DNA of 64,000 nucleotides from Atopsyche davidsoni. Lineage: Eukaryota; Arthropoda; Insecta; Trichoptera; Hydrobiosidae. Under the pieces are notes generated by a model, which did not search any database, was not told the origin of the DNA, and worked only from the letters and a program-made list of their open reading frames with translations. Both the position numbers and the translations under genes were made by a program. This document shows positions 1-12,339 of this stretch, in pieces. The stretch lies in the NCBI GenBank assembly GCA_022113835.1, contig JAILWY010000015.1:2982501-3046500 (forward strand), given 5' to 3'. How positions within the stretch are numbered: the stretch's first letter is position 1; each line of letters starts with the position of its first letter.

Positions 1-1902
1 TGCCTTAAAAAAAAAAAAAACCCATTCATTGCAATATTCACCAACGGATTATTATTTATTATTTATAAAATATTATTAATTTTATTCTAAGGTTGCATAA
101 CTGTGCGGAACCAAATGCAATTTGACAATCTTCCGGTTGTCAGATGACGCGTGAAAATATTTCCCGTTGATTGTATTGAGCGAACGAAAAAATATGATAT
201 TGAATAGATCGGCCAAAAAAATTTTTGCAACCTTCGGTGAGGATCAATTCTATGGATTTTTAATATCACAATTAAGACGTTGTGCACACCCTGCCCAATT
301 AATATAATAACGCTTACATTTGTAACGTTTTCTTTTTAAAAATAATACGCGTTCACATAAATATGTACTTGAAGCTTATTTGAAAGAAAAAATAATCAAA
401 TATTCATTCACTCAGAAGCTCAGTCATTTCACGCGTGAATCGATTACTTTAACTTATCAAGCCATGGCGGAATTGATGGCTTAATATTACTTCACTATTT
501 TCTATAAGAAAATCATGAAAAGACAAAAAAATATATATTCTTAACACCACCTTGAAATATAACCACAGATGTAGTCAACATATTTGCTTCAAGCATAATT
601 AACTCATATATATATTTTTTTATGGATTTTTAATTTACTAATACTCTGTGCCTCAAAGTGTTAAAGCATTAGTAATTGGTAGTTTGATGTCAACTAAAAC
701 TGATGGATCGCCGTGTCGCCGAGTCGCGGACACCTTGTGCACATTGCGATTCTCACCTTGGTACGAACGGTTTCCACGGCGAGAGTGAATCGATAGACTC
801 GATGGAGTATTTAGTGAATTGTGGACGGCTCGCTGATCGAAATTCTTCACGGCCATCGAAGAAGCGTTTATGCAACACTACTTGCAAAATTTTTATTCGA
901 TTTTAATACATTTTTTACGCCATGTCCATTATTTTTAGCGCGTGAAATTCTTAACTGATAATATAGATAGGCCGGCTATTATCCTAGCAATTGTGAAATG
1001 AGTCTGAACCAAGTGCAGTGAGTGCAGAATAATACTAAAATAAATCATATTTACTATAAATTATATTATGATATCACTGAACACATCTCTATGTCTGTTT
1101 ATGGTTTTATTAGGGAGAATAATGTAATGGGCCCCCGGAACCTTTTATAGTGCAGTTATATATCCGAAGGAAAAGTCTGTGTATTGCTGCTGCCCAATAC
1201 AATATTTTCCTTATACAGTTAAGGCATAAAGATCTCATATTTCTTCAGCAGCAGGATGTAGAAACAATAGCATTATATTAACAATACTTTTACTACTTTT
1301 TAAATGCTTGACTTCCTGTGTTTTGACGTCCCTAGATATAAAAAAATAACAATGGAAATAATCGAATTATCAGTCAATCAAATAATCGATTCCTTTTAAC
1401 GAATAAATGTATGATTCATTGAATATTAAAGACGATGTTTATTGGTTCGGATAATCAGATATACAATTATGAAAAAAACAAGGTGTTAGTGGAATTATAA
1501 ACCAGATCAACTAAAAATCTATTTAGGAAAATATTTTATGATAAATATAAAAAAAACAGTTTTTGTTTGTAACAAAATATTTTTTTTCTGTTTTATTTAA
1601 TGTAAAGAATAAATTCTTACGAAAAATATGAGTGAATTTACTTTAATAGTTCGATCATTAATAAAATGAATCATTAGATTCGATCATCAATTATGAATGC
1701 CCTTCCATTGCAAAGGAATTTCGTACAAAAATTTTAGACTACGGCGCAATATATTTTTTATAAATATAAGTAAGATTCTATTCTGGTGTTACTAGTGAAG
1801 TATAATATAACTTTATCAATATAAATATGGAGTTTAAAAGCTTATTGTGTTGTCACATTTGAAATATGTTAACTAACCAAAGTTTCCGTGTGATTGTTGC
1901 AG
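1..1902. other. AT-rich non-coding DNA with one GC-richer patch
   Basis: I see no gene. Bases 695-880 are clearly GC-richer and are open on both strands over about 65 codons. This patch might hold the transporter's promoter or first non-coding exon, but no clear donor was found. The rest is AT-rich sequence without recognised elements. Confidence 0.4.
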
Positions 1903-2008
1903 ATAGGAGTTGAAGAAGTGTCTTAACACATTAAGGAACGCCTGCGAAGAAATGATCATCTCAATAAAAAGACTCTGGAAAGTGTGGAAGTATGGAGACC
2001 TCTGCATG
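1903..2008 (+). CDS. Transporter exon with 5' UTR end and first 19 codons
   Basis: The acceptor TTGCAG ends at 1902, so this is not the first exon; an upstream non-coding exon is implied but I could not locate it. Bases 1903-1951 are 5' UTR. The ATG at 1952 opens a basic, tryptophan-rich N-terminus and the donor GTAAGT begins at 2009 in phase 0. Confidence 0.8.
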
Positions 2009-5000
2009 GTAAGTTAACAAGAAAAAATATTCACAATTTTAACATTTTACGTATACAAATAAGAGTATATTGCACATTATTTTAAATAAAATCATAAACC
2101 GCTGTCATCTTTTTAATAATAAAAATACAATATTTATACTCAACAAAAAATTGAAAGATAAAGATAATATATTTACTTAGAATATTAAAAATATTATTTT
2201 TGACTGACGGTTAATACTTCGACTTGCAAGTCACTAAATCCTTCGTTCAAAACCTTGTTGAGTCGAAAGTTATTTAAATTTTCTTTAAATCATAGATTGT
2301 TTCTAGGTTTAATAAAATTTAGTTGGGCATAAAACATCTCTCGCAGGTGTTCTGCTATTTCTCTGAATACAAAAAAATGAAAATGCCAGACATGTGACAA
2401 GCCGCGTATATACAATGCTATTGCTATAAATACTTCGAATCACAGGGTTATTTTTTTATAAGACATCAATTGAAACAAAATTAAATAAAAATTAAAATAA
2501 CAAATTAAATTAAATTGAAATAACATCAAAAGCAGTGTTATTTTACATCTTCCTGTATTACGTTGCTAGGTGCAGTGACATGTAGAGCGACAATATGAAC
2601 GCAGACACATCCGTACTATTCCGTACCCGGTGCGGGTTATGATTGAAGGGAATTACGCGCCCGTCAAGCGTGCAGTTTAGCGTTCATTTTTAATCTCACG
2701 ATATCGCACAATATTGCTTCAAAACTCATGGTATTATAAATTAATTTGAAAACATTGCAATTTTTTAATTGCCTGAAAGGCAATTTTACTTTTGGTAAAT
2801 AAACATATACTATTGTTTATCAATATCATCAACCTTAAACAAATATTAATTAAAGTAATTATTTAAATGTTTTAGTTGACGCAATGGCACATAATGTTTC
2901 CATGTCTTAACAATTTCAATTCTCAGCATGAATATCTTGTTGATGGACAAGGCATTTGAATGGTGAAGATCCATTATTATAATTATAATTATAAAAAAGT
3001 AACTTTGTATTTTTGTCTTCACTTTTGAGTTTATTGAAATTATTTGCATAACTAGTTTCGACCCAATGACTAAACTAAAGTCATGCATCTGATGATGACC
3101 CGGTCATTGGGTCGAAACTAGTTATGCAAATAATTTCAATAAACTCAAAAGTGAAGACAATAATACAAAGTTACTTTTTATAATTATAATTATTTCAGCA
3201 CGACGTCTGAAAAGGGAAGCAAAATTATTATGCTCTGGCAAAAACATCACATAAAGTTTTTACAAATATATATTGTTTATGACGTCATTGATCTATTAAA
3301 TGTAAAAGAATTGATTTCGTTGGTTTATATTTCAGAAACTGGATATCGATAAGAATCCCCCGCGTAATAAAATATTCACTGAAAAATCTTGTAATGATTG
3401 GATCGTTCAAATCGATTATACTGAAAGTGTAAAAGACATCCAATGGCAAATTGTGCATTATTACTTTAAATGTAGTGTTATATAAAATCTTTTTGCGGTA
3501 TAATTATTGTTATATACAATCAGCGTTGCATAATGCAGTTATGTGATGATAATTATGCAATTTGAAATGAAAAACTAATACTAGAGTCACGGATCCGAAT
3601 ATGATGCATTGGAAATATTTGATGATTGAATACTGAAGCGATGGCCAACTTTCGGTTGGCGAACAATGCGCGATTGAAAACGTTTGTTAAACATTCGCTT
3701 GTTATGAGTATATCACATTCCTGAGTATTTAAATCAATATGCAGTGCTTCAAAATCATAGCACTACCTGAAAAGAAGAGACCGGTATTACTTTCAAAACA
3801 CATATCAACAATATTATTGAAAACATTTTTTATTATAACATAAATTAGAATACCAGTGACTTACAGTAGATTTAAAATTCATGTATGCATCGCAATTAGC
3901 ATAGCTATTTGTTTAAGTATTTTTCGATAAAAACTATGTATATTACAGAGCACGCACCGGTGAGTTGTCTTTAAGTTCGGTATATTAGTTTATCTAAAAC
4001 AACAAAAAAGTCAAGAATTAAATAATTTATAGAAAGTGGTTTTTACGTACATATAGGTATATTAATAATAATGCAGTAGAGCGAAAATCGATTCACTGTG
4101 CAGTAATTTGTTCAAACAGCAATAAATCACTTGAAATTGTTTTTATTATTATTTTTATAAAAAAAATAATAAAAACACTAACCAAAAGTACAACAGCGAT
4201 TTATAAAATCATTTTTTTAGGTCGCTAATGATAGCGATCTGAGTGCATCATTTGCGAGAGAAAAAGACCCGCAATACTCGGGTAATTCGAGACCCGTTGC
4301 CGCTTGCATAACCGCCATGCACGGCCATTGCGATGTAGCCTTGGCAATGAGTGACGGACTCCGCACAGGTAAAAACACACGCCCACCTGTTACCAACTGG
4401 ACAGGTAACGCACGTTCGACGCGAAGCGATGCCAAATTGAGAATTATTGAAAAAAAAAAAAAAATATTTTTGACAGAGAGTACTTGGTGGTATTCCATTT
4501 TAATATTTTTGAGTAAAATACTTGAGTGATTTTCCACATGTTCGTTTTTATTTGTGACCGGTTTCGCCGACCTTTCGCGTTGGCATTACCAAACAGAGTG
4601 ATTTTGATAATGCCAGCGTGAAAAATTGGCGCAACCGGTCACAAATTAAAACGAACATGTGGAAAATCACTCAAGTATTCTACTCAAATATATAAAAAAA
4701 AAAAAACACAACCTAACCTAACCCAGACGCTTTTTCTCTCATTGCGATCTGCAACAAAAAAAAATCTACTTGTATTTTTTTTAATCCTTAAATAAGGTTG
4801 TAGACCATTTCAGTGAATATATGTTTGTCCCGAGTAGTTCTTACTAATTCGGCTGTATTCCCTACATACTTAAATTACGCTTTTTTACTATCGACATATC
4901 ATCTAGGGTGGTTTTTTTTTTTTACCCCTTACAAGTTACAAACGCGTTGCCAAATTATAAAAGTGTTTGTAAAAGAGTCTGGAGTTTTCTTCAAGTGTGT

Positions 5001-8000
5001 TTCTCTGCCATAACTTCTGAGGGGGGTTTTAAGATCACTCGCAAAGATGACTTCTTGTTTATAATATTGATTTATGATTGATATATTGTTTTCTTGCAGG
5101 TGCTCGCGGCTCTGGCGGCCCAGTCAGTGAACGTGTCCGTGGGCTTGTGTCAGGGATATTCAGCCGTTCTCCTTCCGCAGCTGGCCCTGGACCGCCCCGA
5201 GTTCACCCCTGAACAAGCCTCGTGGATAGGTCAGTAGTAAATTATTCATTTGCGTACTACGAAAACCCTTCTAATACATTTCCAGGGTGAAACAAACAGT
5301 TCAATAGTATAACCAAAGCTACCGATAGTCTCCAATTGATTGGCATAAGCAATTGCCTTATATTATGAGTGAAAAACATTGTAGGCAAAACTAGATTAAA
5401 TATTATATTGTAAGTATTGAAATATTGCCACCACAATTAACCTTCACGTGTAATAAGTGTGGTTTAACTTACAATATATGAATAATCATCGGGAAATACC
5501 TAAGAGCTAGGCATCATAATAGCCCTTACATGAATTATGCATTTTGAGATAGAATCAAACGAAAACAGTTATTATTATTAAATACACGCAATTAAGAAGA
5601 ATTATTCTTAATAAAGGATAAATTCTAAAATAAATAACAGCACTTGGCTATATTAATCCGTTAAATTGAGCAACTAATATGACATTTTTACACGGAGAAG
5701 CAGAGATTGAAATCTGTTACGATAATACATAGTTTAAATGCATACAACGCAGCGTACGCTGTAGTATTATAGAACTTAATGTATGATAACTGCGATGATT
5801 GCCTGTTATAATTTGTATAGAGTATCACGTTTTTATTATGATAATAATTGTAGGAGTGCACACAATGACCAGATGGAATAGTCGTAACTATAGCAGGTAC
5901 ACAGTGTATGCTTATCATATACCAGAATACGGTAAGCAACGATTAAACAGATGATTAAAAAAAAAAGTATTAAAATATGTTTAGTTCGTGTCCTGGAATT
6001 TAAAATAAAATACCTATGATTTAATCTCAATACTGAATTTCAAATTATCGTTGACAAGCAAGTGTATTTATATAATCAATATCACATTTAATAATGTATA
6101 CGATAATTTATTGCAAATAATAGTGAAGAACATCATCTCACAAATTATGCATTATAGAATTTTTAGTTTCATATAAGAGGCATAGAAACAATAGTGTATT
6201 GAGCTATTGTTATGACAGAATAGTAATGATAAACAGTTATTTTTGTTATGGCAAGTGACGAAGGAAAAGTATGTGATTCAACGCGTTTTAGAATGTGTCT
6301 AACAATACATTTATCTTTTTCCCAAATGAAAGGTTTTTATTAGGCAATCTACCGATTCATTACCTAGAGTTCTATATCAAGTAGATACATATTGTGGTGT
6401 GTTGATAATATATTTTTTTAAATTGTGTTGCAGCAAGTCTCGGCGTTATTTCCAACCCCATTGGGGCTCTGCTGGGTGGAGTCCTGGTGGACGCGGTGGG
6501 AAGACGAGCCACCCTTCAGGCTATAGCAGTCCCGGGGCTGGTGGGGTGGGTCACCATCGCCCTCTCGACGACCTTCACGGAGCTCTGCATCGGAAGATTC
6601 GTCACGGGGTTCACCATAGGTAATGAAAGCAACATTACTTCCATACTAATTGCAGGAGCTGTATACATTTACAGTATTCAGTGGCGTGCGGCCCACTCAA
6701 GCAAATACTTGAAAAATAATGAATACATTCAAAGTGTACAACTGAAAATGAAATGACGTTGTTTTCTGGTTATTTGCGTATTCACACATGAAATATAAGA
6801 ACATCGACGGACAATTACTTGTTTAGAATTTTAATTGTTTTAGAATGGCCGCACTTTCATTTATTATCAAATCGGTTTTTTTATTTTAAATTCACGTGTC
6901 TTGCCGTCTGATTTATAGCACGTCGCTTATTTGTATTATTTTCATTTACTTTCACAAATCTCTTGCACTTCCTGGAGGTGCTCTGCGAGGTATTTAAGCG
7001 TACTGTAAAAATCTGTTTCTGTAGAAAAAAGTAGCTTTTATAAAATTAAATGTAATGACAGGTGTCGCAAATGTTCGGCTTGTTTTGTGACAATATTAGA
7101 CCGGAAAACTTAATCAAATAAAATTAGTGTTTTCGTACGTTTATTGACATCAGGTTAATATGTTTTTAAACATAGTGCATAAGATTTGATAACATAACAT
7201 TAACAGACGGTAGTATATTACGTTGGACAGATGGAAAAATGGACGTCAGCATACCATATTTATTCCAATTTGTAAACGAAGCTAACAATATTGAAAAAGT
7301 GAGATTATTAACTAATCTTCATCAATCAAGCCCATTCATTTAAAAAATACCTAACAAAAAATCTTAAAGCAAACCATGTTAGTGAGCAATCTATAAAAAT
7401 CATTAAATTCAATAAAGTAATACAGAAAGACATAAATAAAAATAGGCGATTTTGTAAATAGGCCAAAAATATGTGATAGTACGAATATTCTTAAACAAGT
7501 TTGATAAAAATGAGTGTTAGATTTTTTAGAGAGTAATTGTGTAAAATTTGCATGAGACATGAAGTCATGGAAATCTCAGACCGAAGTCAGGTCCTTCACG
7601 AAATCCGTGCTTGGAGACGAGCGTAAGCCTCAAGGCGATGCTTCATTACTTCAAAATATTAATAGTACATATACAACATATAAAGTGATGCATAATATAA
7701 AATATATGAACAGAACGATCTGTTTATAATAAAAAAAAAATTGTTTGTCTGATTTTATTTAACTATGTAAAAAAACTTGTACGTTTGTATCGAAATTTAT
7801 ATGTATATTTTTTTTTAGGAATGAGTACAGCAACGTACATTTACGTGGCTGAAGTGTCAACCCCGGCTGGGAGGGGAGTTCTGGCAGCGGTCGGACCAGC
7901 GCTGGTCTCCTTCGGTATCTTCTTGGTCTACGTCTTGGGATCATTCTTTCACTGGAAGACGGTCGCATCGGCGTGCGCCGGCATATCCTTCATCACGCCC

Positions 8001-8966
8001 ATCCTCATGCAGTGGGTGCCGGAGTCTCCGCTCTGGCTCGCGTCAAGAGGACGGGTCAAAGAGGCTTACAGGGCTATGTACTGGCTACGTCAGAACAACA
8101 ACAATGCCCAACAAGAGATCAACGAATTCACCAAAGGGCACACTGATATTCACGACACCTTTAAAGACAAGATGAACGCCATCACTAGGTGGTCAGTGAT
8201 GAAGCCTTTCCTGATTTTGGTGGTGTTCTTCCTTTTTCAGGAGCTTTCAGGAATATATATCATTTTGTACTACGCCGTTGATTTTTTCAAGGGAGTTGGT
8301 ACTAGCATCAATGAATTCACAGCTTCCATGATTGTAGGTGGGTTGAGAGTTATTATGGGAGTTGTGGGAGCTTGTTTGATTAGCAAGATTAAAAGAAAAA
8401 AGTTAGCAGCATGCAGTGGGGTACTTTTGGGTTGCGCTATGCTGGTGGCAGCTGGGTGCGATACCCTCGGAGGAAGTCCGACCATCAAGTTGGTATGCGT
8501 GCTCGCTCATGTGTGCGCCAGCATGATCGGTTTCCTCCAGCTCCCTTGGATCATGTCTGGAGAGTTATACCCCCAGAGAATCCGAGGAGTCATGTCTGGA
8601 GCCACAGCGTGCTGCGCCTACATTCTCATATTCGTCAACATCAAAACGTACCCTGATCTTGTATCTCTGGTATCCAATAACGGAACGCTATACATCTTCG
8701 GAGTTTGCGCCTTGCTAGGGGCCGTGTTTTGCTTATTGTTTCTACCCGAAACGAAAGGAAAATCCCTTGCGGAGATCACGCAAGGGTTCGAAGAAGAAAA
8801 GAAAGTCCCGAAAGACTTGGAAAACCACAAAATCCCTGAAAGCATCCCCAACGCCAGTGTGAAGGTGACGAGAAGAAAGAGCAGCGCACCCAACCTAATG
8901 AACCTGGACAAGAAGGCGGCGGACGCCGAGGCCGATGTGAAGTCAGAGAGAAAACTGAGTGTGTAG
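1952..8966 (+). CDS. MFS sugar porter, facilitated trehalose transporter (Tret1)-like, four coding exons
   Basis: Coding join 1952..2008, 5100..5229, 6434..6619, 7819..8966 gives 1521 nt, or 506 residues plus stop. Every junction is AG/GT and the phases (0, 1, 1) agree. The sugar-porter signature motifs are all visible: D82-x-x-G-R-R87 in the loop after TM2, G116-R117 in TM4, P192-E-S-P-L-W-L198 at the end of TM6, QELSG at 265-269 in TM7, GELYPQRIRG at 372-381, and P434-E-T-K-G-K-S-L441 after TM12. The length fits a 12-helix porter. The family moves trehalose or other sugars across the plasma membrane by facilitated diffusion; the substrate here is inferred from resemblance to insect Tret1-like proteins. 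The start is the first ATG after the acceptor at 1901-1902 and gives a short cytosolic N-terminus. The cytosolic tail (about 442-506) is charged and contains RRKSS, a plausible kinase site. Odd points: QELSG in place of the usual QQxSG, and KIKRKK where the second-half GRR motif is expected. The gene seems to lie antisense inside a rugose intron. Confidence 0.93.
2937..3195. repeat. Foldback element with GTTTCGACC core, copy 1
   Basis: Two arms of about 90 bp (about 2980-3070 and 3100-3193) are near-perfect reverse complements around a short loop at TGCATCTGATGATGACC. Key arm motifs are AACTAGTTTCGACCC, TTTGCATAACTAG and GTCTTCACTTTTGAG. The left flank 2937-2985 also matches, in reverse orientation, the sequence after the related copy at 63.3-63.5 kb, so the mobile unit extends beyond the hairpin. 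It lies in transporter intron 1. Confidence 0.8.
4221..4368 (+). other. Possible exon of unknown function inside transporter intron 1
   Basis: A GC-richer block is bounded by TTTTTTTAG (ending 4220) and a GTAAAA donor (4369). One frame is open across all 148 nt. Its length (3n+1) does not fit between transporter exons 1 and 2, which join in phase 0, so it is not a simple cassette exon. The minus strand is open here too. I do not recognise the peptide; it may be chance, an alternative first exon or an old repeat. Confidence 0.2.
4503..4692. repeat. Foldback element with GTGACCGGTTTCG core
   Basis: Arms of about 85 bp at 4506-4592 and 4605-4690 are reverse complements, running from TTGAGTAAAATACTTGAGTG through CCACATGTTCG and GTGACCGGTTTCGC to a loop around CCAAACAGAGTGATT. 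This is a separate sequence family from the GTTTCGACC foldbacks, although both place a TTTCG motif near the loop. Confidence 0.8.
5100..5229 (+). CDS. Transporter exon 2 (TM1 and first external loop)
   Basis: Acceptor TTCTTGCAG ends at 5099 and donor GTCAGT begins at 5230. The exon has 130 nt, 43 codons plus one base. It encodes residues 20-62, including GLCQGYSAVLLPQL and the start of TM2 at SWIA, a pattern typical of TM1 in insect Tret1-like porters. Confidence 0.88.
5230..7818 (+). other. Transporter introns 2 and 3
   Basis: Intron 2 (5230-6433) and intron 3 (6620-7818) flank exon 3. Both are AT-rich with no recognised element, apart from the short phrase CAGTGGCGTGCGG near 6680, which recurs near 34808 and may be a transposon end. 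Short open frames here have no coding character. Confidence 0.7.
6434..6619 (+). CDS. Transporter exon 3 (TM2-TM4)
   Basis: Acceptor GTTGCAG ends at 6433 and donor GTAATG begins at 6620. The exon has 186 nt and starts and ends in phase 1. It carries GALLGG, the DAVGRR loop and the IGRFVTGF helix. Reading past the donor runs into AT-rich intron. Confidence 0.9.
7819..8966 (+). CDS. Transporter last exon (TM4 to C-terminus)
   Basis: A long T tract ending TTTTAG gives the acceptor at 7817-7818. The exon encodes residues 125-506 and stops with TAG at 8964-8966. The in-frame ATG at 7785 lies in the intron's polypyrimidine region and is not a start. This exon is clearly GC-richer than the surrounding introns. 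Confidence 0.93.
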
Positions 8967-9021
8967 AGACCAAAAACTAGACAAAATAGTGAACGAAGAC
9001 TTTTTTATATTTAAACAATTA

Positions 9022-9027
9022 AATAAA
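9022..9027 (+). terminator. Poly(A) signal AATAAA of the transporter gene
   Basis: A canonical AATAAA lies 56 nt after the stop codon, giving a very short 3' UTR. Whether a more distal site is also used cannot be told from sequence. Confidence 0.6.
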
Positions 9028-12000
9028 CTGTGATAATGAAATATGAGGGTGAAATCTGGTTCTAAGTAGAGCCAAAAAGATGATAATTATTATAAAAATA
9101 GTTGAGGCAATTCAGAGAAATCATAATTATTTAGATTTCCTTTGTTTAAAAGTTATTGTATGCCGTTTACCCAACAATTATTTGGATGATACTGTAAGCC
9201 GTCACGAACAAGTTGACAGTCAAATACTAAATACTAGAATTATACTGTAAGCAATCACGAACAATTGGGCTGTCGACGTTGACAAAAAACTTTAATTATT
9301 TTAATGGTTTTAATCAAAGTGATATTAAAATAAACTTTTTCTTCTTCTCCCACAGAGATAATCTAGAAATTTCATTTTGGCGTCTCAAACACTGGCAAGA
9401 GCTTAGACGCAAAATAGTTTCTGATATTTCTCCGGTGGGGTCGCAGATTAAGGTTGCTGCGGGAAGCTGGATTCTTCACGGCGGCTCGTCCATCTCACCG
9501 AATTATATATTTTTAAGATTATGCCAGTATAAACAATTATTATAATTACAATATATTTTTTTAATTCAACGTAAATTTGTGGCCACTGTGCGAACAGAGC
9601 GGAATCGACGTAGATTATATTCAACACACAAATAGTATAAACGTCAGGGGGTTTATTTCTCATCAATAAGAAACATATTTTTTGCACTTTCATGAAACCG
9701 GAAGTGGCATTGTGTCTCCTTTCAATAATTTCATGTAAATATTCGCTGCGTTCGTTCCATCATTTTTATTTCTCTTACTTAAATAGTTACTAATTTTAAT
9801 GCCTATTTCATGATAATTGATAAATAATTTTAACATTTACGCATTCATTTGAATACGCTATCTTTTCTATCGTAATTTATTATTTTTGTATAACTTATGA
9901 TATTTTAGGATTACCAGACATGCTGTGAGATAGGAATGATAGTGTGAACTTAAATAAATATACAAAATACGTAAAATTATACATATATTACAAAATATAC
10001 AGTGCATTATGTAATAAAATTACCTACTTAATGTTTTCATATAGTTCCTGAATGTCCAAATGTTATAAAAATATGTCACAATTATAAATATAAGATTATG
10101 TTTTAAATACAAATCGTGTAATTATTTTTTTCTAAAAAAACTTCTCATCGCTTCGTATATGTTAAACATATCTATTGAATAAAAAAAAAATTCTATAATA
10201 AATCAAACAATGTACTTAAATAGTATTAAATGAAACCAATTGTATGTCTTATTTTAACTGTTACGAAAAATGTTCCATTACGATACTTTCATAAAAAAAT
10301 ATCTATTATCCAACAATTTCATTCTAAACCATAACGTTTATGTGTGGTTTTATTCCGTTCACCAAGAAATAACGTAATTGAAAATTTAATTATTTTTTGG
10401 GGTTATTCGGTTGAGCGAATCATTCGGTTATCTACAGTTTAAGAACAGACCAAGAAAATCACGATGATTAGAATTTAATATTAATAAGCTGATATCTCTA
10501 TCAATCGAAGAAGTTGTGTCACATGTCCTGCCGAGGAGTCATTCAGTTCTCGGTGGGTCGAGCGGGATATTCCGGAGACAGATAATGGCTCTAGTTCTAG
10601 GTCAGAGGTCATCGCATACATCATGCGGTCACATCCTTCACGCCCTGGAGTGATTCCGTGGCCATCTCGTTATGTGATTAACCACTTACAATTTATCTAC
10701 CTACTCAGCATGCTGTCTTCTAGGGGGCCGTAGCTGGTGCTCTTTTAACAGAAGGCACTTGAATTTTTTTATGGTAATAATTAAAAAAAAAAAAAACTCA
10801 ATACCATGGGTTGGCCTACGTCACAAACGAGAGAGCAAAAACACAGAAAATTCGTGATGATGGTAAAAAAGCGTATGGTATCCTATTTTTTCCCAAAACA
10901 TTTGGGGTTCATAGTCAGGGCAAAGATTGCGTATGTCATAACTCAGTAAATTATATGCTAAAAATCTTGTAGACGATTTATATAGGTTTTATCATATTAA
11001 TAAACATATACTGAATAATAGAAAATATTATTTTATTAACAATATAGAGGAGCAGACTAAATTAAAGCAGGGATAGAATTATTCATGTCCTCTTTAATAT
11101 TAACCTTCTACAATGTATATAGATAACCAGGTCGCGTTGGTAAAACTAGCTCGGATGTGGTGTATTATTGAATACTTCTAGTGAAATATGAGCTGACCAG
11201 TGCTGTATTGGGACAATTCTCTGTTATAACAATTCAACTGTATTATTTTATTTATAATAACGCAAGAATTTTTCTGAGAAACCTTGCCTAAAACAAAATA
11301 TTTGCAAAGTGAACGATGCCAATAAGTTAAAAGATAATTATAAAATATGAACTGCAGTGAGAAGAAAGATTAAAGTAAATAATGTGGTTATGTGGAATTC
11401 CATTACAATTTTTTTTTATCAAGAAAAATATTTAGTTGTGTTATAACTAGTCGCGTCAAAACATAAAAGATAGGAACAAGTATGATTTAAAATTTCAATA
11501 AATAAATATATCACCTATTTTAATAACAGTATAGTTAATTATATGTTTACATCATATTGTACGTGACTAATTTAAAATAATTAAAATTAACAAATCATAA
11601 TTTTGTCGAGACGGTACTGTAAACAGATTGAAAAAAGACAAGAGGATCAACCTCCTTAGCAGACAGGACGTCTCATTGTCGTAATATGCCTTTTAATCTT
11701 TATGGGACAGTCATTTTTCGGTCGAAAATTAAGCCATCTATATTAGGGGGCTTAATCACAAATTTTAGTTTTATCATTTGGTATTTTCAGCAGCCTTGAA
11801 AACTATCGAAAAACTAGTGCAATTTTCGCTAGTGTGTGTATTTATTATAACCGATTGCTTAAACAACAATTTATTATTTCATTCATTCAATTCATATAGA
11901 TTAAATGCAGCAAAACGTATTATTTTTTAAATTTTGCTTTTTGACATTATAAGTCACATATATTTATTTTATTTTATGTTAATTAGGGTAGTGCTTATAT

Positions 12001-12236
12001 TATTATGGTTTACGGCTATTCCCTGACGATGCTGCACAAAGGCTGTGGGGTTTATAAAGTGTGGCTTATGCGTAGCATACATGGGTCTTTGTGTAGGGAA
12101 AAATACATTTATTTTTAAAATTGATAAAATCATTTTAATTTTTAAACTGCTAATATATACTAAGCGGCTAACGCCATCTGCTGAAGAAGTAACAAAGCTG
12201 TTTATAAAAGTATCAGAGAGTGTTAAAAGCACTTAC
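9028..12236. other. Non-coding stretch between the transporter 3' end and the rugose exon
   Basis: Mostly AT-rich. A patch at 9345-9510 follows a CACAG and is GC-richer, and another lies at 10500-10740, but neither shows a recognisable protein. I looked here on the minus strand for the next rugose exon (expected to continue after PQTR into the BEACH domain) and did not find it, so this is treated as rugose intron. Confidence 0.55.
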
Positions 12237-12339
12237 CTTGTCTGCGGAATGCCGTACTTGATGCCGACGCCGACTCTTGGCAGAGCCTTGATGACTTTCT
12301 TCACAGTCGTTTGATCCGGAAACGCGAACATAATCGAAG
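12237..12339 (-). CDS. rg: Rugose/neurobeachin exon, end of the PH-like domain
   Basis: On the minus strand the acceptor is a long T tract ending TTTTCAG and the exon begins at 12339. It ends at 12237 before GTAAGT. The 103 nt complete a split Thr codon and encode [19 protein letters not shown] and [15 protein letters not shown], closely matching the neurobeachin segment (human NBEA has MFNFPDPATVKKVV and PRVGVGTSFGLPQTR). This is the C-terminal strand and helix of the PH-like domain that packs on BEACH. Rugose is a large scaffold that binds PKA and acts in membrane traffic and synapse function. The exon ends with two bases of an Arg codon; the following exon is not in the window. Confidence 0.93.

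Noticed and set aside
653..906. Opposing 67-codon frames in the GC-richer patch
   Set aside because: Open on both strands with no homology; a word shared with the second mab-21 5' region (TTGTGCACATTGCGA) is too short to mean much.
7785..7818. Upstream in-frame ATG for the last transporter exon
   Set aside because: It lies in the polypyrimidine tract before the acceptor at 7817-7818; splicing to exon 3 restores a perfect family alignment.
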